64,000 bases of DNA. It comes from Dyella lipolytica. Its GTDB lineage: Bacteria; Pseudomonadota; Gammaproteobacteria; Xanthomonadales; Rhodanobacteraceae. Below the pieces are notes generated by a model that saw nothing but the letters and a program-made list of their open reading frames with translations, searched no databases and was not told the DNA's origin. Position numbers and translations under genes: made by a program. Below are positions 1-9,652 of this stretch, piece by piece. The number at the start of each line of letters is the position of its first letter. Positions within the stretch are counted from its first letter, which is position 1. The stretch is from NCBI RefSeq assembly GCF_030160075.1, contig NZ_BSNQ01000003.1, positions 62,001-126,000 of the forward strand. The letters are read 5' to 3'.

Positions 1-1350
1 GCCAAGCTGCTGTATCAGCTGAGCGAGCCGGAAAAGCCGCATATCGGCGTGATCAGCAGTCTTCCCGTCATGGGTGATCCCGTACAGGGCACGCAGCCGT
101 GGACGGTGATGCGTCAGTTGCAGCAGCTGTTCGATGTGGAAATGCTTGATCAGGGCAAACTCAAGCGCATCGACAAGAGCATCGAGGTCTTGCTGCTGAT
201 CCATCCCAAGAACATGCCGACCGATGCGCAATATGCGCTGGATCAGTACGTGCTTGGCGGAGGGCATCTTGCGGTTTTCGTCGACCCCTTCGCGGAGTCC
301 GATCCGACGCCCCTGCTGGATGATGTAACGAGCGCCACGAATAACCATAGCTCCAATCTGCCGCGCCTATTTGCTGATTGGGGTGTTGCCTACAATCCCG
401 ACCAGATTGTGCTGGACCGCGCACGTGCGCTGCAGATCGAACTCGCCGGCGCGAACCTTGCTCATCCGGCGATGCTCGGTTTGGGGGCGCAGGAACTCAA
501 TCGCGACGATGTCGTGACTGCCAGTTTGCAGCGCATCAACGTTTCCTCGGCCGGTCATTTCGATCTTCTGCCCAATGCGGATACTCGATTGGTGCCGCTG
601 TTACAGAGCAGTGCCGATGCCGAGGTCGTACCGACCCAGCGCGTCGTCGAGGCGAGCAACAATCCTTCCAGTTTGCTGCAGAACTATCAGCCACAAAATC
701 AGAACTACGTGATTGCGGCGCGTTTGCGCGGTCCGTTCGTCAGCGCCTTTCCGGAACTGGCCAAGCGGCCGGGTCACCTGGCGGCATCGCCAAACAATGC
801 CGAAGTGATTCTGGTTGCTGATACCGATCTGTTGACTGACCGTCTATGGGTGGAGACCCAGTCGTTCCTGGGTCAGCCCATGTTCACTGCATTCGCCGAC
901 AACGGCGAGTTCATCACTAATCTGGTTGATAACCTCAGCGGTTCTTCAGCGTTACTTTCCATCCGCAGCCGCTCCAGCTCGCAGCGTCCGTTTACCCGCG
1001 TACTGGCGCTGCAGCGCGCCGCCGACCGAAAGTTTCTGCAGAAGAAGCAGGAGCTGGAAAGCGAACTAGCCGACACCAAACAACGACTCGGTGAACTGCA
1101 GCCGGCAAAGGGCGCGAGCGAGGCGTCGACCAGTACGGAACAGAAGCACGAGATCGAGCAGTTCTTGCAGCGCGAGCTGGAAATAAGCAAAGAATTGCGC
1201 AATGTGCAGCACCAGCTCAATGCCGAGATCGATGCCTTGGGAACGCGGCTCAAGGTAATCAATATCGTGCTGCTGCCGATGATGATCACCCTATTAGGTT
1301 TGTTGTATGGCTGGCGCCGCACGCGGCGCAACCGGCGCCAGCGCACGTGA
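1..1350 (+). CDS. GldG-family ABC transporter auxiliary protein (5' end missing)
   Basis: The reading frame is open from base 1, so the gene begins upstream of the window. The visible 449 residues match the Gld-type ABC-2 auxiliary family (GldG/YbbD-like extracytoplasmic domain). They contain the family-typical stretch that includes GGGHLAVFVDP, where the domain resembles a Rossmann-like glutamine-amidotransferase fold. A coiled coil follows near the C terminus (roughly residues 335-415 of the visible part, rich in E, Q, K and L). The protein ends with one hydrophobic helix and a basic tail (RRTRRNRRQRT). The layout suggests a large periplasmic domain anchored at the C terminus, with an ABC permease and ATPase expected upstream. 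The substrate cannot be inferred. Confidence 0.8.
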   Translation, partial: AKLLYQLSEPEKPHIGVISSLPVMGDPVQGTQPWTVMRQLQQLFDVEMLDQGKLKRIDKSIEVLLLIHPKNMPTDAQYALDQYVLGGGHLAVFVDPFAESDPTPLLDDVTSATNNHSSNLPRLFADWGVAYNPDQIVLDRARALQIELAGANLAHPAMLGLGAQELNRDDVVTASLQRINVSSAGHFDLLPNADTRLVPLLQSSADAEVVPTQRVVEASNNPSSLLQNYQPQNQNYVIAARLRGPFVSAFPELAKRPGHLAASPNNAEVILVADTDLLTDRLWVETQSFLGQPMFTAFADNGEFITNLVDNLSGSSALLSIRSRSSSQRPFTRVLALQRAADRKFLQKKQELESELADTKQRLGELQPAKGASEASTSTEQKHEIEQFLQRELEISKELRNVQHQLNAEIDALGTRLKVINIVLLPMMITLLGLLYGWRRTRRNRRQRT

Positions 1351-1444
1351 AGGTGGCAATATGTCGCAATACGCGGCCACCGGACGGAATATGCCGTGAT
1401 TTAAGCTGGACTATGGCCGTCGATGGGCGGTGTAGGTCGGGTCG

Positions 1445-2317
1445 ATGATAGCTGGCTTGCTGAAATGGATCGTTCCCTGGGAATTCTCGTGGGTGTTTCT
1501 CGCGACGTTCCTGGGCGCCTGCGTGCTGTACTGGCGCGGCAGTCGCACGTTGCACGTCAGTACTGGACGTCGCTTGGCGTTCTGGGTGGGCATGGCGATT
1601 GTCTATCTGAGCTTGCAAACGTATTTCGATTTCTACGCCGAGCATGAATTCTTCATGCATCGCATCCAGCAATTGCTGCTGCATCACATTGCGCCCTTGG
1701 TGATCATGGCGTCCTATCCCGGCTCGGTATTGCGAGCGGGGGTGCCGCTAAGCTGGCGCGTTCATCTCTTGCGTCCCGCATGGCGCTCATGGCCGTGGCG
1801 CGTGGTGAGAGCGGTGCTGCTCAATCCGGTGGTGGCGACCATCCTGTTCGTGGCGTTCGTCCTGATCTGGCTGGTGCCGTCGATGCAGACCATGGCGATG
1901 CTCGATTGGCGGATCTATCGCTTCATGAACTGGTCGATGATCGTTAGCGGGTTCGTCTACTGGTGGCTGGTGCTCGATCATCGACCACGCCCGCCAGGGC
2001 GCATGATTCCCGGCCTACGGGTGCTATCGCCGGGGATCACCATGGCGCCGCAGATTCTGGCAGGCGCCATCATTACGTTTTCCAAGGCCGATCTTTATCC
2101 GATCTTCGAGATCTGCGGTCGCGCCTTCAATTTCAACGTATTCACCGGTCAGTTGATCGGCGGCATCATCATTTGGGTGCCGGCGGCGACCATCGAGACC
2201 ATCGGTGGTTTGTTGGCGATGCGGCAATGGCTGCGGCTCTCGCGCAGTGGCCGTATTCGGCGTCAGGCGCGCACATCGCAAACGCTGATCGATACCGCAG
2301 CTGCTGGCGGCTCTTAG
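1445..2317 (+). CDS. Cytochrome c oxidase assembly factor, CtaG (caa3-type) family
   Basis: This 290-residue polytopic membrane protein shows six to seven hydrophobic segments. It has the histidine-rich transmembrane pattern of the CtaG_caa3 family (PF09678), with FYAEHEFFMHRIQQLLLHH near residues 60-80 and later LDHRPRPPG. Members are needed for copper insertion or assembly of haem-copper oxidases. The start at 1445 opens directly into the first membrane helix. The stop overlaps the convergent phosphoesterase gene by four bases. The nearby SCO and PCu(A)C genes, on the opposite strand, fit a common role in oxidase metallation. This CtaG is not homologous to the Cox11-type protein that is also called CtaG. 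Confidence 0.85.
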   Translation: MIAGLLKWIVPWEFSWVFLATFLGACVLYWRGSRTLHVSTGRRLAFWVGMAIVYLSLQTYFDFYAEHEFFMHRIQQLLLHHIAPLVIMASYPGSVLRAGVPLSWRVHLLRPAWRSWPWRVVRAVLLNPVVATILFVAFVLIWLVPSMQTMAMLDWRIYRFMNWSMIVSGFVYWWLVLDHRPRPPGRMIPGLRVLSPGITMAPQILAGAIITFSKADLYPIFEICGRAFNFNVFTGQLIGGIIIWVPAATIETIGGLLAMRQWLRLSRSGRIRRQARTSQTLIDTAAAGGS

Positions 2318-3087
2318 GGTACCGTGTGGATGTGGACAAGCCGGCGCCCCGTAAAGTGCGCTTCCGCCGGATAACCGAACGCATTGTTGATGTAGGTAAC
2401 ACCGTCCAGCGTGATATGCCGATTCACGTGGCTATGCCCGTAGACATGCATGCTGGATCCCAGCTGCCGTATTTGCGTTTCCAAAATGGTCGTGCCTAGG
2501 ACCGGATAGATCTTGCGGTGCCGGCTGGGGATACGATCCGGCATAAGATCGATGCGCGGTAAAAAGTGCGAGAAGGTGATGACCTTGCTTGCCCCTTCCA
2601 GCTCCGGCGACGACGCGTCGGGATTGCGTTCGGTGAAAAAGCGCGTCACGGCCGCATCGTCGTAGCCATCCGGCCATCGGCAGGCGCGGTAGTCAACCCA
2701 GGCGCTTTTGAGAAAACCATCGGGCTCGCCGAACGAGTAGTCGTACCAGCCAAGCAACGGCACGATGGCCAGATCATCGTGACGAAATGGCGTCATGCGA
2801 ACGCCGTATTGGGTTGCGGTTTCGCGCACGGCCGCGAATTTTTCGAATGAGTCGCGCAACCCATCGGTAGAAATCCATAAATCGTGATTGCCGGGCACGT
2901 AAAGCACGGACGCGAAACGTCGCATCAGTGTGTTGAAGCCTTCTGCCAGAAGAGGGAGCTTGTCGGAGATATCCCCGGCAAGTATCAGGACATCCCCGCG
3001 GTACTCACGCAGAGACAGCTGCTCCAGCCACTCGCGATTTGGCGCATAGTCCAGATGCAGATCAGAGACGGCAAATACACGCATCAA
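2314..3087 (-). CDS. Metallophosphoesterase (calcineurin-like)
   Basis: The 257-residue cytosolic protein has the calcineurin-like phosphoesterase signature blocks: an N-terminal DLHLD at residues 9-13, GDIS near 38, GNHDLW near 66, and a C-terminal GHSHVNRH. These provide the Asp, His and Asn ligands of a dinuclear metal site. There is no signal peptide. The family covers phosphodiesterases and phosphatases with varied substrates, and nothing here fixes the substrate. It lies 35 bases downstream of the copper-chaperone pair on the same strand, so co-transcription is possible, although a functional link is not obvious. Confidence 0.85.
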   Translation of the reverse strand: MMRVFAVSDLHLDYAPNREWLEQLSLREYRGDVLILAGDISDKLPLLAEGFNTLMRRFASVLYVPGNHDLWISTDGLRDSFEKFAAVRETATQYGVRMTPFRHDDLAIVPLLGWYDYSFGEPDGFLKSAWVDYRACRWPDGYDDAAVTRFFTERNPDASSPELEGASKVITFSHFLPRIDLMPDRIPSRHRKIYPVLGTTILETQIRQLGSSMHVYGHSHVNRHITLDGVTYINNAFGYPAEAHFTGRRLVHIHTVP

Positions 3088-3122
3088 CGGTCTGCCTTAT
3101 ACAGGGTGCGCCGAGTGCCCGC

Positions 3123-3578
3123 TTAGTTTGTATCGACGGCGTTGGCCGGACGAACCAGAAAGTGCACCGGCAACCGGCTGCCATCCGCAAAATCAAGTGT
3201 GATGTCGACGCTGTCGCCAACCTTCAATGGATGAGAAGCCTGCTGCAGCATCAGATGGTAGCTCGCCGGCACCAACGACATGTCGCCATGAGCCGGGATC
3301 ATCAGGCGCCCGATCATCGCCATGCGACTCGTGCCGTCTGTTTCCTGCAGGCTCTGATGAATCATCACGGATGCATACGCTGCACTTTGCGCGGCGACGA
3401 GCGTTGCGGCGGTGGCGCCGTTGTTCTGCAAGGTCACGTAGCCACCAGCCGGCAAGTCGCCTGGAAGCAGGCGGATCCACGCATGACTGGCGGTGACATG
3501 ATCGGCCTGTGCGGCGTGCAAGCCAGCGGTCGGAAGCAAACTGGTGGCCAGTAGAAAACCTAGGGCGCGAGGTGTCAC
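3123..3578 (-). CDS. Periplasmic copper chaperone PCu(A)C
   Basis: This is a 151-residue exported protein with a signal peptide ending around residue 22. It carries the exact copper(I) motif of the family, H(M)X10MX21HXM: His74, Met86, His108 and Met110. PCu(A)C proteins pass copper to the CuA or CuB sites of terminal oxidases, often together with a SCO protein. The GTG start overlaps the stop of the SCO gene by four bases (GTGA), which indicates translational coupling. Together with CtaG at 1445-2317 this forms a small oxidase-metallation locus. Copper-responsive control would be expected, but no operator was identified. Confidence 0.92.
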   Translation of the reverse strand: MTPRALGFLLATSLLPTAGLHAAQADHVTASHAWIRLLPGDLPAGGYVTLQNNGATAATLVAAQSAAYASVMIHQSLQETDGTSRMAMIGRLMIPAHGDMSLVPASYHLMLQQASHPLKVGDSVDITLDFADGSRLPVHFLVRPANAVDTN

Positions 3579-4192
3579 GTTGCATCTCCAGGACTCAACA
3601 GCAAATGCAGATCGTGTACCAGTTTGTCTTGCGAATCGGCGGGTGTGGCGAGCAGGCGCACCTTGCCATTGCCATCGAAAATATAGATGCCCGAGCTGTG
3701 GCTGACATCGTAGCTGCCATCGGTCTTGCCCGGCTCTCGGGTAAACGCAGCACGGTAGCGCTTGCTCAACGCCTCGATGTCGGCGGGTGAGCCGGTAAGT
3801 CCGACAGCATGCGAATCGAAGGCCGAGACATAGTCGTGCAGCACGGCAGGGGTATCGCGTGTCGGGTCGACGCTGACAAAAAGGATGCGCACTCCGTCAG
3901 ACAGTTTGCCGAGGCGCTGCATCACCACGTGCAAATGTGCCAGCGTCAGAGGACATACATCGGGGCAGTGCGTATAACCGAAGTAGAGTACGGTCACCTT
4001 GCCGCGATAGTCGGCTCCGCTGACGGCTTTGCCTTGATCATCGGTTAGCTGAAAAGACAGGTCCGGCATATGCCCGGAAATGTCCGCGAGTTGCCACGGC
4101 GGCGGCTCATCGTGGTGGCAAGCGGCGAGCAGCAGGCTGGCGATGAACACGATCGAGAGGCAGGCCAGGTGGGCGAGACGCGGCGGCTTCAT
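3575..4192 (-). CDS. SCO1/SenC-family copper chaperone / thiol oxidoreductase
   Basis: This 205-residue lipoprotein has a lipobox LLAAC (Cys25). Its thioredoxin-like domain contains HCPDVCPLT, so the copper-binding cysteines are Cys76 and Cys80. The conserved distal ligand is in YDVSHSSG (His165). These are the three copper ligands of SCO proteins, which mature the CuA centre of cytochrome c oxidase. It is the first gene of a two-gene unit with the PCu(A)C gene, which overlaps its stop codon. The family assignment is secure; donor and acceptor order is known from homologues, not from this sequence. Confidence 0.92.
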   Translation of the reverse strand: MKPPRLAHLACLSIVFIASLLLAACHHDEPPPWQLADISGHMPDLSFQLTDDQGKAVSGADYRGKVTVLYFGYTHCPDVCPLTLAHLHVVMQRLGKLSDGVRILFVSVDPTRDTPAVLHDYVSAFDSHAVGLTGSPADIEALSKRYRAAFTREPGKTDGSYDVSHSSGIYIFDGNGKVRLLATPADSQDKLVHDLHLLLSPGDAT

Positions 4193-4272
4193 GCAAAAAT
4201 CCCAAGTCAGATCCGATCAGCATACGCCACGTGCGACTTTCCATTGCTTTTTCACGACGGGGAACGGCTTTC

Positions 4273-4662
4273 ATGCGACAACTTGTCCTTCATGTCGATG
4301 GCGTGCTCGTTGGACTCGCCGGTGCCAGCGCGGTGCTGCTGGGAGCCTTCGGCGCCCACGCTTTGCGAGCGACGCTTGACGCTGCTCATTACGAGCTCTG
4401 GCATACGGCGGTGGAGTACCACTTCTGGCATGCCTTGGCATTGGCAGTTGCCGTGCTATTCGGTCGACAAAAGGCATCCCGTGTCGCTGTGTTGGCATTC
4501 ACACTTGGCATCGTGATGTTCAGTGGCAGCTTGTATGCCTTGGCGCTTGGCGCCATGCGATGGGTCGGTATTGTCACGCCCATCGGCGGTCTGGCGTTCT
4601 TGGCCGGGTGGATCGCGCTTGGGTTTGCGGTGCAGACGCAAGGCGATCGAACGATGCGCTGA
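4273..4662 (+). CDS. DUF423-family small membrane protein
   Basis: A 129-residue protein with four hydrophobic segments matches the DUF423 (YgdD-like) family. The hallmark N-terminal stretch includes GAFGAHAL, and YHFWHALAL lies in the second helix. The ATG at 4273 is preferred over the GTG at 4231 because it follows a GGGGAA ribosome-binding site and starts at the family's usual position. The function of the family is unknown; members sit in the inner membrane. The gene is 64 bases upstream of purT and may be co-transcribed with it. Confidence 0.85.
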   Translation: MRQLVLHVDGVLVGLAGASAVLLGAFGAHALRATLDAAHYELWHTAVEYHFWHALALAVAVLFGRQKASRVAVLAFTLGIVMFSGSLYALALGAMRWVGIVTPIGGLAFLAGWIALGFAVQTQGDRTMR

Positions 4663-4726
4663 AAATCTCTACTTCGCCGCACTACCGAACCCCGGCGGTA
4701 CAATGACCTATTTGCCGGAGATCGCT

Positions 4727-5908
4727 ATGAAGCCGTTTGGCACGCCGCATTCCAACCATGCTCTGAAGGTGCTGTTGCTGGGGTCAGGCGAGCTGGGCAA
4801 GGAAGTGGCGATCGAATTGCAACGTTACGCCGTGGAGGTCATCGCGGTAGACCGTTACGCCAATGCGCCGGCGATGCAGGTGGCGCATCGCAGCCATGTG
4901 ATCGACATGCTGGACGGCGCCGCGTTGCGTGCCCTGATTGCGCAGGAGAAGCCCGATCTGGTGGTGCCCGAAATCGAGGCCATCCATACGCCGACCCTGA
5001 TGGATCTGGAAAAGGAAGGGCTGCACGTGATCCCGACCGCACGCGCGGCCTGGTTGACGATGAACCGTGAAGGCATCCGCCGACTGGCGGCAGAGGAACT
5101 GGGTTTGCCGACGTCGCCCTACCGATTCTGCGACAGCGAGGACGAATACCGCGAAGCGGTGGCGGCGATCGGCTATCCCTTCGTGATCAAGCCGGTGATG
5201 AGTTCATCGGGGAAAGGCCAGAGCATTGTTCGTGACGCATCGGGTGCGCAGGAGGCTTGGGATTACGCCCAAGCCGGTGGTCGCGCCGGCAAGGGCCGAG
5301 TGATCGTCGAAGGTTTCGTGCCATTCGATTACGAAATCACGCTGTTGACGGTAAGCCACAAGAACGGCATCAGCTTCTGTGCGCCGATCGGACATCGCCA
5401 GGAAGACGGCGACTATCGCGAATCCTGGCAACCGCAACCCATGAGTCCGATCGCCTTGGCCGAGGCGCAGCGGCAGGCGGAGGCCATTGCCAGCGCATTG
5501 GGCGGCTGGGGTGTGTTCGGCGTCGAATTCTTTGTGAAGGGCGACGCGGTCATTTTCTCGGAAGTCAGCCCGCGCCCGCACGATACTGGGTTGGTGACGC
5601 TGATCTCCCAGGAGCTATCCGAATTCGCCTTGCATGCGCGGGCGATCCTTGGGCTGCCCATTCCGGTAATCCACCAGAACGGTCCATCCGCCTCGTGCGC
5701 GGTGTTGCTGGAAGGCGAGGGCCGCGCACCGCGATATCACGGCATCACCGACGCTCTGGCGGAGCCGGATACCCAGCTGCGCATCTTCGGCAAGCCTGAG
5801 GTGAAAGGCCGCCGTCGCATGGCGGTAACGTTGGCGCGCGATACCGATATCGATGCGGCCAAAGCCAAGGCGATTCGTGCCGCGAAAGCGATACGGATGG
5901 AGTTGTAG
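4727..5908 (+). CDS. purT: Formate-dependent GAR transformylase PurT
   Basis: PurT makes formylglycinamide ribonucleotide from GAR, formate and ATP, the folate-independent version of the third step of purine synthesis. The 393-residue product has the ATP-grasp layout: [12 protein letters not shown] at about residues 15-26, [21 protein letters not shown], the ATP-binding SSSGKGQS loop, and the metal-binding [10 protein letters not shown]. The ATG at 4727 is chosen because a GGAG box lies six bases upstream and the resulting N terminus matches the length of E. coli PurT (392 residues). Another ATG at 4703 would add eight residues. Confidence 0.95.
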   Translation: MKPFGTPHSNHALKVLLLGSGELGKEVAIELQRYAVEVIAVDRYANAPAMQVAHRSHVIDMLDGAALRALIAQEKPDLVVPEIEAIHTPTLMDLEKEGLHVIPTARAAWLTMNREGIRRLAAEELGLPTSPYRFCDSEDEYREAVAAIGYPFVIKPVMSSSGKGQSIVRDASGAQEAWDYAQAGGRAGKGRVIVEGFVPFDYEITLLTVSHKNGISFCAPIGHRQEDGDYRESWQPQPMSPIALAEAQRQAEAIASALGGWGVFGVEFFVKGDAVIFSEVSPRPHDTGLVTLISQELSEFALHARAILGLPIPVIHQNGPSASCAVLLEGEGRAPRYHGITDALAEPDTQLRIFGKPEVKGRRRMAVTLARDTDIDAAKAKAIRAAKAIRMEL

Positions 5909-5992
5909 AATTCGAAGAGATCCGCAGGTGACGCGCGGCGGCGATGTATCGAGATCACGACGGCGACAGTCGTTGCCGATGGGAGAGCAAGG

Positions 5993-7516
5993 ATGGAATC
6001 GACGGGTTTTGCGCATTGGCTGATCGTGCTGGTAGAGACCTTTGCACTGCTCTTTGTGATGCTAGTGGTCATCGCCATCTTGTTCGTGGCGGTGGTCTGG
6101 GTGATCGATCGCAACCAGACGCACAATTCCGTGTTGCGCAATTATCCGGTGATTGGGCATTTCCGTTATTGGTTTCTGCATCTGGGCGAATTCTTTCGTC
6201 AGTACTTGTACTCCAGCGATCGCGAGGAATTACCGTTCAACCGCGCACAGCGTATGTGGGTCTATCGCGCAGCGAAAAATTCAGAAAATACCAATGCCTT
6301 CGGTTCGACCCGCGATCTGCGCGGAGAAGGTGTGCCGTTCTTCGTCAACGCGGCTTTTCCGTCGCTGGGCGATCATCACGTCAAATCCAAGCCGGTACGC
6401 CTTGGGCCGTATGCGCGCGAGCCATATGACCACGCCTCGTTCTTCAACATTTCCGCGATGAGCTTTGGTGCGCTGTCTGCGCCGGCAGTTCGCGCACTGT
6501 CTATCGGCGCAGCCAAAGCGGGTATCTGGATGGATACCGGCGAAGGCGGCCTGGCGCCGTATCACCTCGAAGGCGGCTGCGACGTCGTGTTCGAGATCGG
6601 CACCGCCAAGTACGGTGTACGCACACCCGAGGGCAAGCTGGACGATCAGAAACTGCTGGCGATCGCTGCACACAAGCAGGTGAAGATGATCAGCATCAAG
6701 CTGGGACAGGGCGCCAAACCGGGTATGGGCGGTTTGCTGCCGGCGGCGAAGGTGACGCCGGAAATCGCGGCGATTCGTGGCATTCCGGTCGGGCAGGATT
6801 CGCAAAGTCCCAACCGGCACCTGGATATCGCCAATGTGCAGCAGCTGATGGATGCGATTGCACATATTCGCGATCTCACCGGCAAACCCACCGGTTTCAA
6901 GGCGGTGTTTGGCGGCATGGAGTGGATCGACGAGCTGTGCGACGAAGTTCATAAGCGCGGTATCGAGAGCGCGCCGGACTTCATCATTGTCGATGGTTCC
7001 GAAGGCGGTACCGGTGCGGCCCCGCAGACCTTGATGGAAGGCGTAGGCCTGCCGTTGCACGAGGCATTGCCGGGTCTGGTCGATACGCTGATCGTGAAAG
7101 GTCTGCGCGAACGCATCAAGGTGATCTGCTCAGGCAAATGCATCACCGCGTATGACGTGGCGTGGGCGCTTTCCATGGGCGCGGATTTCGTCAATTCCGC
7201 GCGCGGTTTCATGCTGGCGCTGGGATGTATCCAGTCCTTGCAGTGCAACCGCAACACGTGTCCCACCGGCATTACCACGCAGAACCCGCGCCTGCAGCGC
7301 GGACTCGTGGTGACGGACAAGAGCGAACGTGTTGCGCACTATGCAAAGAACGTCATGCATGAAGTAGGCATCATCGCGCATAGTTGCGGGGTGGATGATC
7401 CGCGCCAGCTCGATCGCACGCATTGCCGTGTGGTGGGCGATGACGGTATCTCCATACCGCTTATCAAGCTGTTTCCGTATCCGCAGACTTCCGGACAAGA
7501 AAGCTTGAGCAGTTAA
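5993..7516 (+). CDS. Membrane-anchored FMN-binding glutamate synthase-like protein
   Basis: The 507-residue protein has one N-terminal transmembrane helix (about residues 8-40) followed by a full glutamate-synthase FMN (GltB-like) barrel. Conserved pieces are FFNISAMSFGALS, DTGEGGLAPYH, IKLGQGAKPG, DGSEGGTGAAP, and the iron-sulfur cluster motif C-X5-C-X4-C in GCIQSLQCNRNTCPTG. The glutaminase domain and the GltD subunit of real glutamate synthase are absent, so this is the stand-alone FMN-binding family. Its electron donor and substrate are not established. The membrane anchor suggests contact with the quinone pool or a membrane partner, which is inference. Confidence 0.85.
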   Translation: MESTGFAHWLIVLVETFALLFVMLVVIAILFVAVVWVIDRNQTHNSVLRNYPVIGHFRYWFLHLGEFFRQYLYSSDREELPFNRAQRMWVYRAAKNSENTNAFGSTRDLRGEGVPFFVNAAFPSLGDHHVKSKPVRLGPYAREPYDHASFFNISAMSFGALSAPAVRALSIGAAKAGIWMDTGEGGLAPYHLEGGCDVVFEIGTAKYGVRTPEGKLDDQKLLAIAAHKQVKMISIKLGQGAKPGMGGLLPAAKVTPEIAAIRGIPVGQDSQSPNRHLDIANVQQLMDAIAHIRDLTGKPTGFKAVFGGMEWIDELCDEVHKRGIESAPDFIIVDGSEGGTGAAPQTLMEGVGLPLHEALPGLVDTLIVKGLRERIKVICSGKCITAYDVAWALSMGADFVNSARGFMLALGCIQSLQCNRNTCPTGITTQNPRLQRGLVVTDKSERVAHYAKNVMHEVGIIAHSCGVDDPRQLDRTHCRVVGDDGISIPLIKLFPYPQTSGQESLSS

Positions 7517-7523
7517 AGCGTGC

Positions 7524-8234
7524 TCAACTGCGACGGAGTTCCACCCAGCCTTCAGCCGTACGCACTTGCAACGGTTTGAAGCGGCGTTTGTAGTCCATCT
7601 TCGGATGACCGTCGATCCAGAAACCGAGGTATACCCACGGGATGCCTCGGCGCCGCGCGAGTTCCACCTGCTGCAGGATCGCGAAAGTACCTAGGCCACG
7701 CGCCTGTTCGTCCGGATCGTAGAACGTATAAACCGCCGATACGCCGGTAGCGCATACATCCGTGACAGCGACGGCTAGCAGACGGTCGTCCCGATGCAAT
7801 TCGAGAAACACCGTGGGGCTCCACGGTGCGGTGAGGAAGCGCCGGAAGTCGCTGGCTTCGGCGTCGTCCATGCCGCCACCGGGATGGCGGGTGCGCAGAT
7901 AGCGCGAATAGAGCACGTGCCGTTCGCTGTTGTAGCCGGCCATGCGTTCGGTGACGGTGAGGTCCGCATTGCGCTTCAGGCAGCGACGTTGCGAGCGGTC
8001 CAGCGTGAAATGCGCCACATCGATGCGACAGGGTGTGCAGGCGTGGCACGTTGGGCAATGCGGAAAGTACAGATGACCGCCCGCTCGACGAAAGCCGTGA
8101 TCCAGCGCGGCGCCGTACAGCCGATCCAGCTGCGGAGCCGCCGGGTCGATCACCAGATTCTGCGCCGTCCGCCCAACGAAATAGCCGCAGGTGTGCGGCA
8201 GGGTCTGGAACAGACGGACATGATCGGAGCGCAT
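7524..8234 (-). CDS. bpt: Aspartate/glutamate leucyltransferase (Bpt), N-end-rule pathway
   Basis: Bpt transfers leucine from Leu-tRNA to proteins with N-terminal Asp or Glu, marking them for ClpAP. The 236-residue product carries the N-terminal block with TCGYF and the CXXC-type pairs HCPTCHACTPCR typical of the ATE/Bpt fold. Its C-terminal half contains VYTFYDPDEQARGLG and WVYLGFWIDG. The ATG at 8234 is used; an upstream TTG at 8270 would add 12 residues that are not family-like. The gene is convergent with the glutamate-synthase-like gene, seven bases away. Confidence 0.92.
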   Translation of the reverse strand: MRSDHVRLFQTLPHTCGYFVGRTAQNLVIDPAAPQLDRLYGAALDHGFRRAGGHLYFPHCPTCHACTPCRIDVAHFTLDRSQRRCLKRNADLTVTERMAGYNSERHVLYSRYLRTRHPGGGMDDAEASDFRRFLTAPWSPTVFLELHRDDRLLAVAVTDVCATGVSAVYTFYDPDEQARGLGTFAILQQVELARRRGIPWVYLGFWIDGHPKMDYKRRFKPLQVRTAEGWVELRRS

Positions 8235-8292
8235 GGCTGATTCTATGACCCTCGCGGGTCGCCGTGGCAAGCGCTTTTAGTTCAGCAGCCTC

Positions 8293-8691
8293 TCAGAGCA
8301 CATGCAGGTAACGCAGCGCCAACACCATAAAGATGCCCAGGATGGCCAGCAGCACGATGCGCCGGACACGGGTCACGGTATGTTCGCGGCGGGTGTAGAT
8401 CGATTCGGCGGGGTTACGCTCGGCCTGCAGCATCTCGCCATGGCGGATCACCGGTTCGATACCCAGCTGGCGCAGCAGTTCGCGCGCCCGCGTGTAATCG
8501 TCCGCGCGGCTGATCCACACCTGCGGCCAGCTGTCGCGATTCTCGTTGCGTTGGGAATAGCTGAAGCGTTGATAGCTGGGCCGGTTCCAGTTGGAACGGT
8601 TGGTGACGGTGGTCTCGACGCCGTTTTCGGTCATGAGCGCGATAACGCGATCAATGTTTTCCTGGCGGGGTGATGTGTAAAGAAGTCGCAT
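8293..8691 (-). CDS. Small C-terminally anchored protein, possible DUF2007-like domain
   Basis: I do not firmly recognise this 132-residue protein. The N-terminal 80 residues start MRLLYTSPRQENIDRVIALM and contain VWISRADDYTRARELLRQLG. This alternation resembles the small ferredoxin-like fold of putative signal-transducing proteins (DUF2007). Residues 110-130 form one transmembrane helix preceded by arginines, so the soluble domain should face the cytoplasm. Homologues appear common in Xanthomonadales. It sits between bpt and tesB on the same strand with short gaps and could be co-transcribed with either. Confidence 0.6.
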   Translation of the reverse strand: MRLLYTSPRQENIDRVIALMTENGVETTVTNRSNWNRPSYQRFSYSQRNENRDSWPQVWISRADDYTRARELLRQLGIEPVIRHGEMLQAERNPAESIYTRREHTVTRVRRIVLLAILGIFMVLALRYLHVL

Positions 8692-8722
8692 GTTAGAGCC
8701 TGTCTAAGGTCTCCAAGTGTAG

Positions 8723-9589
8723 TCAATCGCCACGCAGCCGGATCAGGCCTTCTTGCGCGGTGGAGGCGATCAGCCGGCCATCGCGGCTGAAGATCTGCCC
8801 CCGTGCGAGCCCGCGGCTACCTTGCGCCGTCGGGCTGTCGAACGAATAAAGCAGCCATTCGTCCACCCTGAACGGGCGGTGGAACCACAACGCATGGTCG
8901 AGGCTGGCCATCTGGATGTTGTGCGTGAGGTAGGAGATGCCGTGCGGCAGGGTGGCGGTGCCGATCAGATGGAAGTCCGAGGCATAGGCGAGCAAGGCGC
9001 GATGCAGAATGGCCGAATCGCTGATAGGTGCGGTCAAGCGAAACCAGATGTGCTGGATGGCAGGCCGTTTAGCCGGATGTAACTCATCGCGTGGCCACAC
9101 TTGGCGGAACTCGAACGGGCCGTCGCTGCCCAGCCAGCGTTGCAGCTTCACCGGCAGCCGTGCCAGCTCCTGCGGCGGCACGCGGTGCATCGGCTCCAGA
9201 TCCTCTGGCGCCGGCACTTCCGGCATCGAGGACTGGTGTTCGACACCCTTCTCAGGAACCTGGAATGAGATGGCGCCATTGAGAATAGGCTGGCCGTGCT
9301 GGATCGCCACCACCCGGCGGGAGGAAAACGAGCCGCCATCGCGAGCCCGCTCGACGCTATAGACGATCGGTGCGTCGACATCGCCGGCACGCAAGAAATA
9401 CGCATGCAGCGAGTGCGCCTCGCGAGAGGGGTCAACCGTTTGTTGTGCCGCCGAGAGCGCCTGACCCAGCACCTGGCCGCCAAAGACGAAGCGCGTACCG
9501 ATATCCCGGCTCTGGCCGCGGAAAAGGTTGTCCTCCAGCCGTTCGAGCTGCAGTAGCTCGACCAGTTCATTGACGTGTGCGTCCCGCAT
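8723..9589 (-). CDS. tesB: Acyl-CoA thioesterase II
   Basis: TesB hydrolyses medium- and long-chain acyl-CoAs. The 288-residue protein is the normal length and shows the double hot-dog arrangement. The first half contains the N-terminal ELLQLERLEDNLFRGQS block and FGGQVLGQAL. The second half contains LLAYASDF, TLPHG, DHALWFHRPFR and the C-terminal SRGLARGQIF with the catalytic-region Gln. It is cytoplasmic with no targeting signal. There is nothing unusual in the sequence, and the context does not point to a special substrate. Confidence 0.93.
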   Translation of the reverse strand: MRDAHVNELVELLQLERLEDNLFRGQSRDIGTRFVFGGQVLGQALSAAQQTVDPSREAHSLHAYFLRAGDVDAPIVYSVERARDGGSFSSRRVVAIQHGQPILNGAISFQVPEKGVEHQSSMPEVPAPEDLEPMHRVPPQELARLPVKLQRWLGSDGPFEFRQVWPRDELHPAKRPAIQHIWFRLTAPISDSAILHRALLAYASDFHLIGTATLPHGISYLTHNIQMASLDHALWFHRPFRVDEWLLYSFDSPTAQGSRGLARGQIFSRDGRLIASTAQEGLIRLRGD

Positions 9590-9652
9590 GTGACCGACCC
9601 AGGATGGTGTAAGAGTGGCCCGCGATTATAGGGGGCGTCCGATACCGCTGGA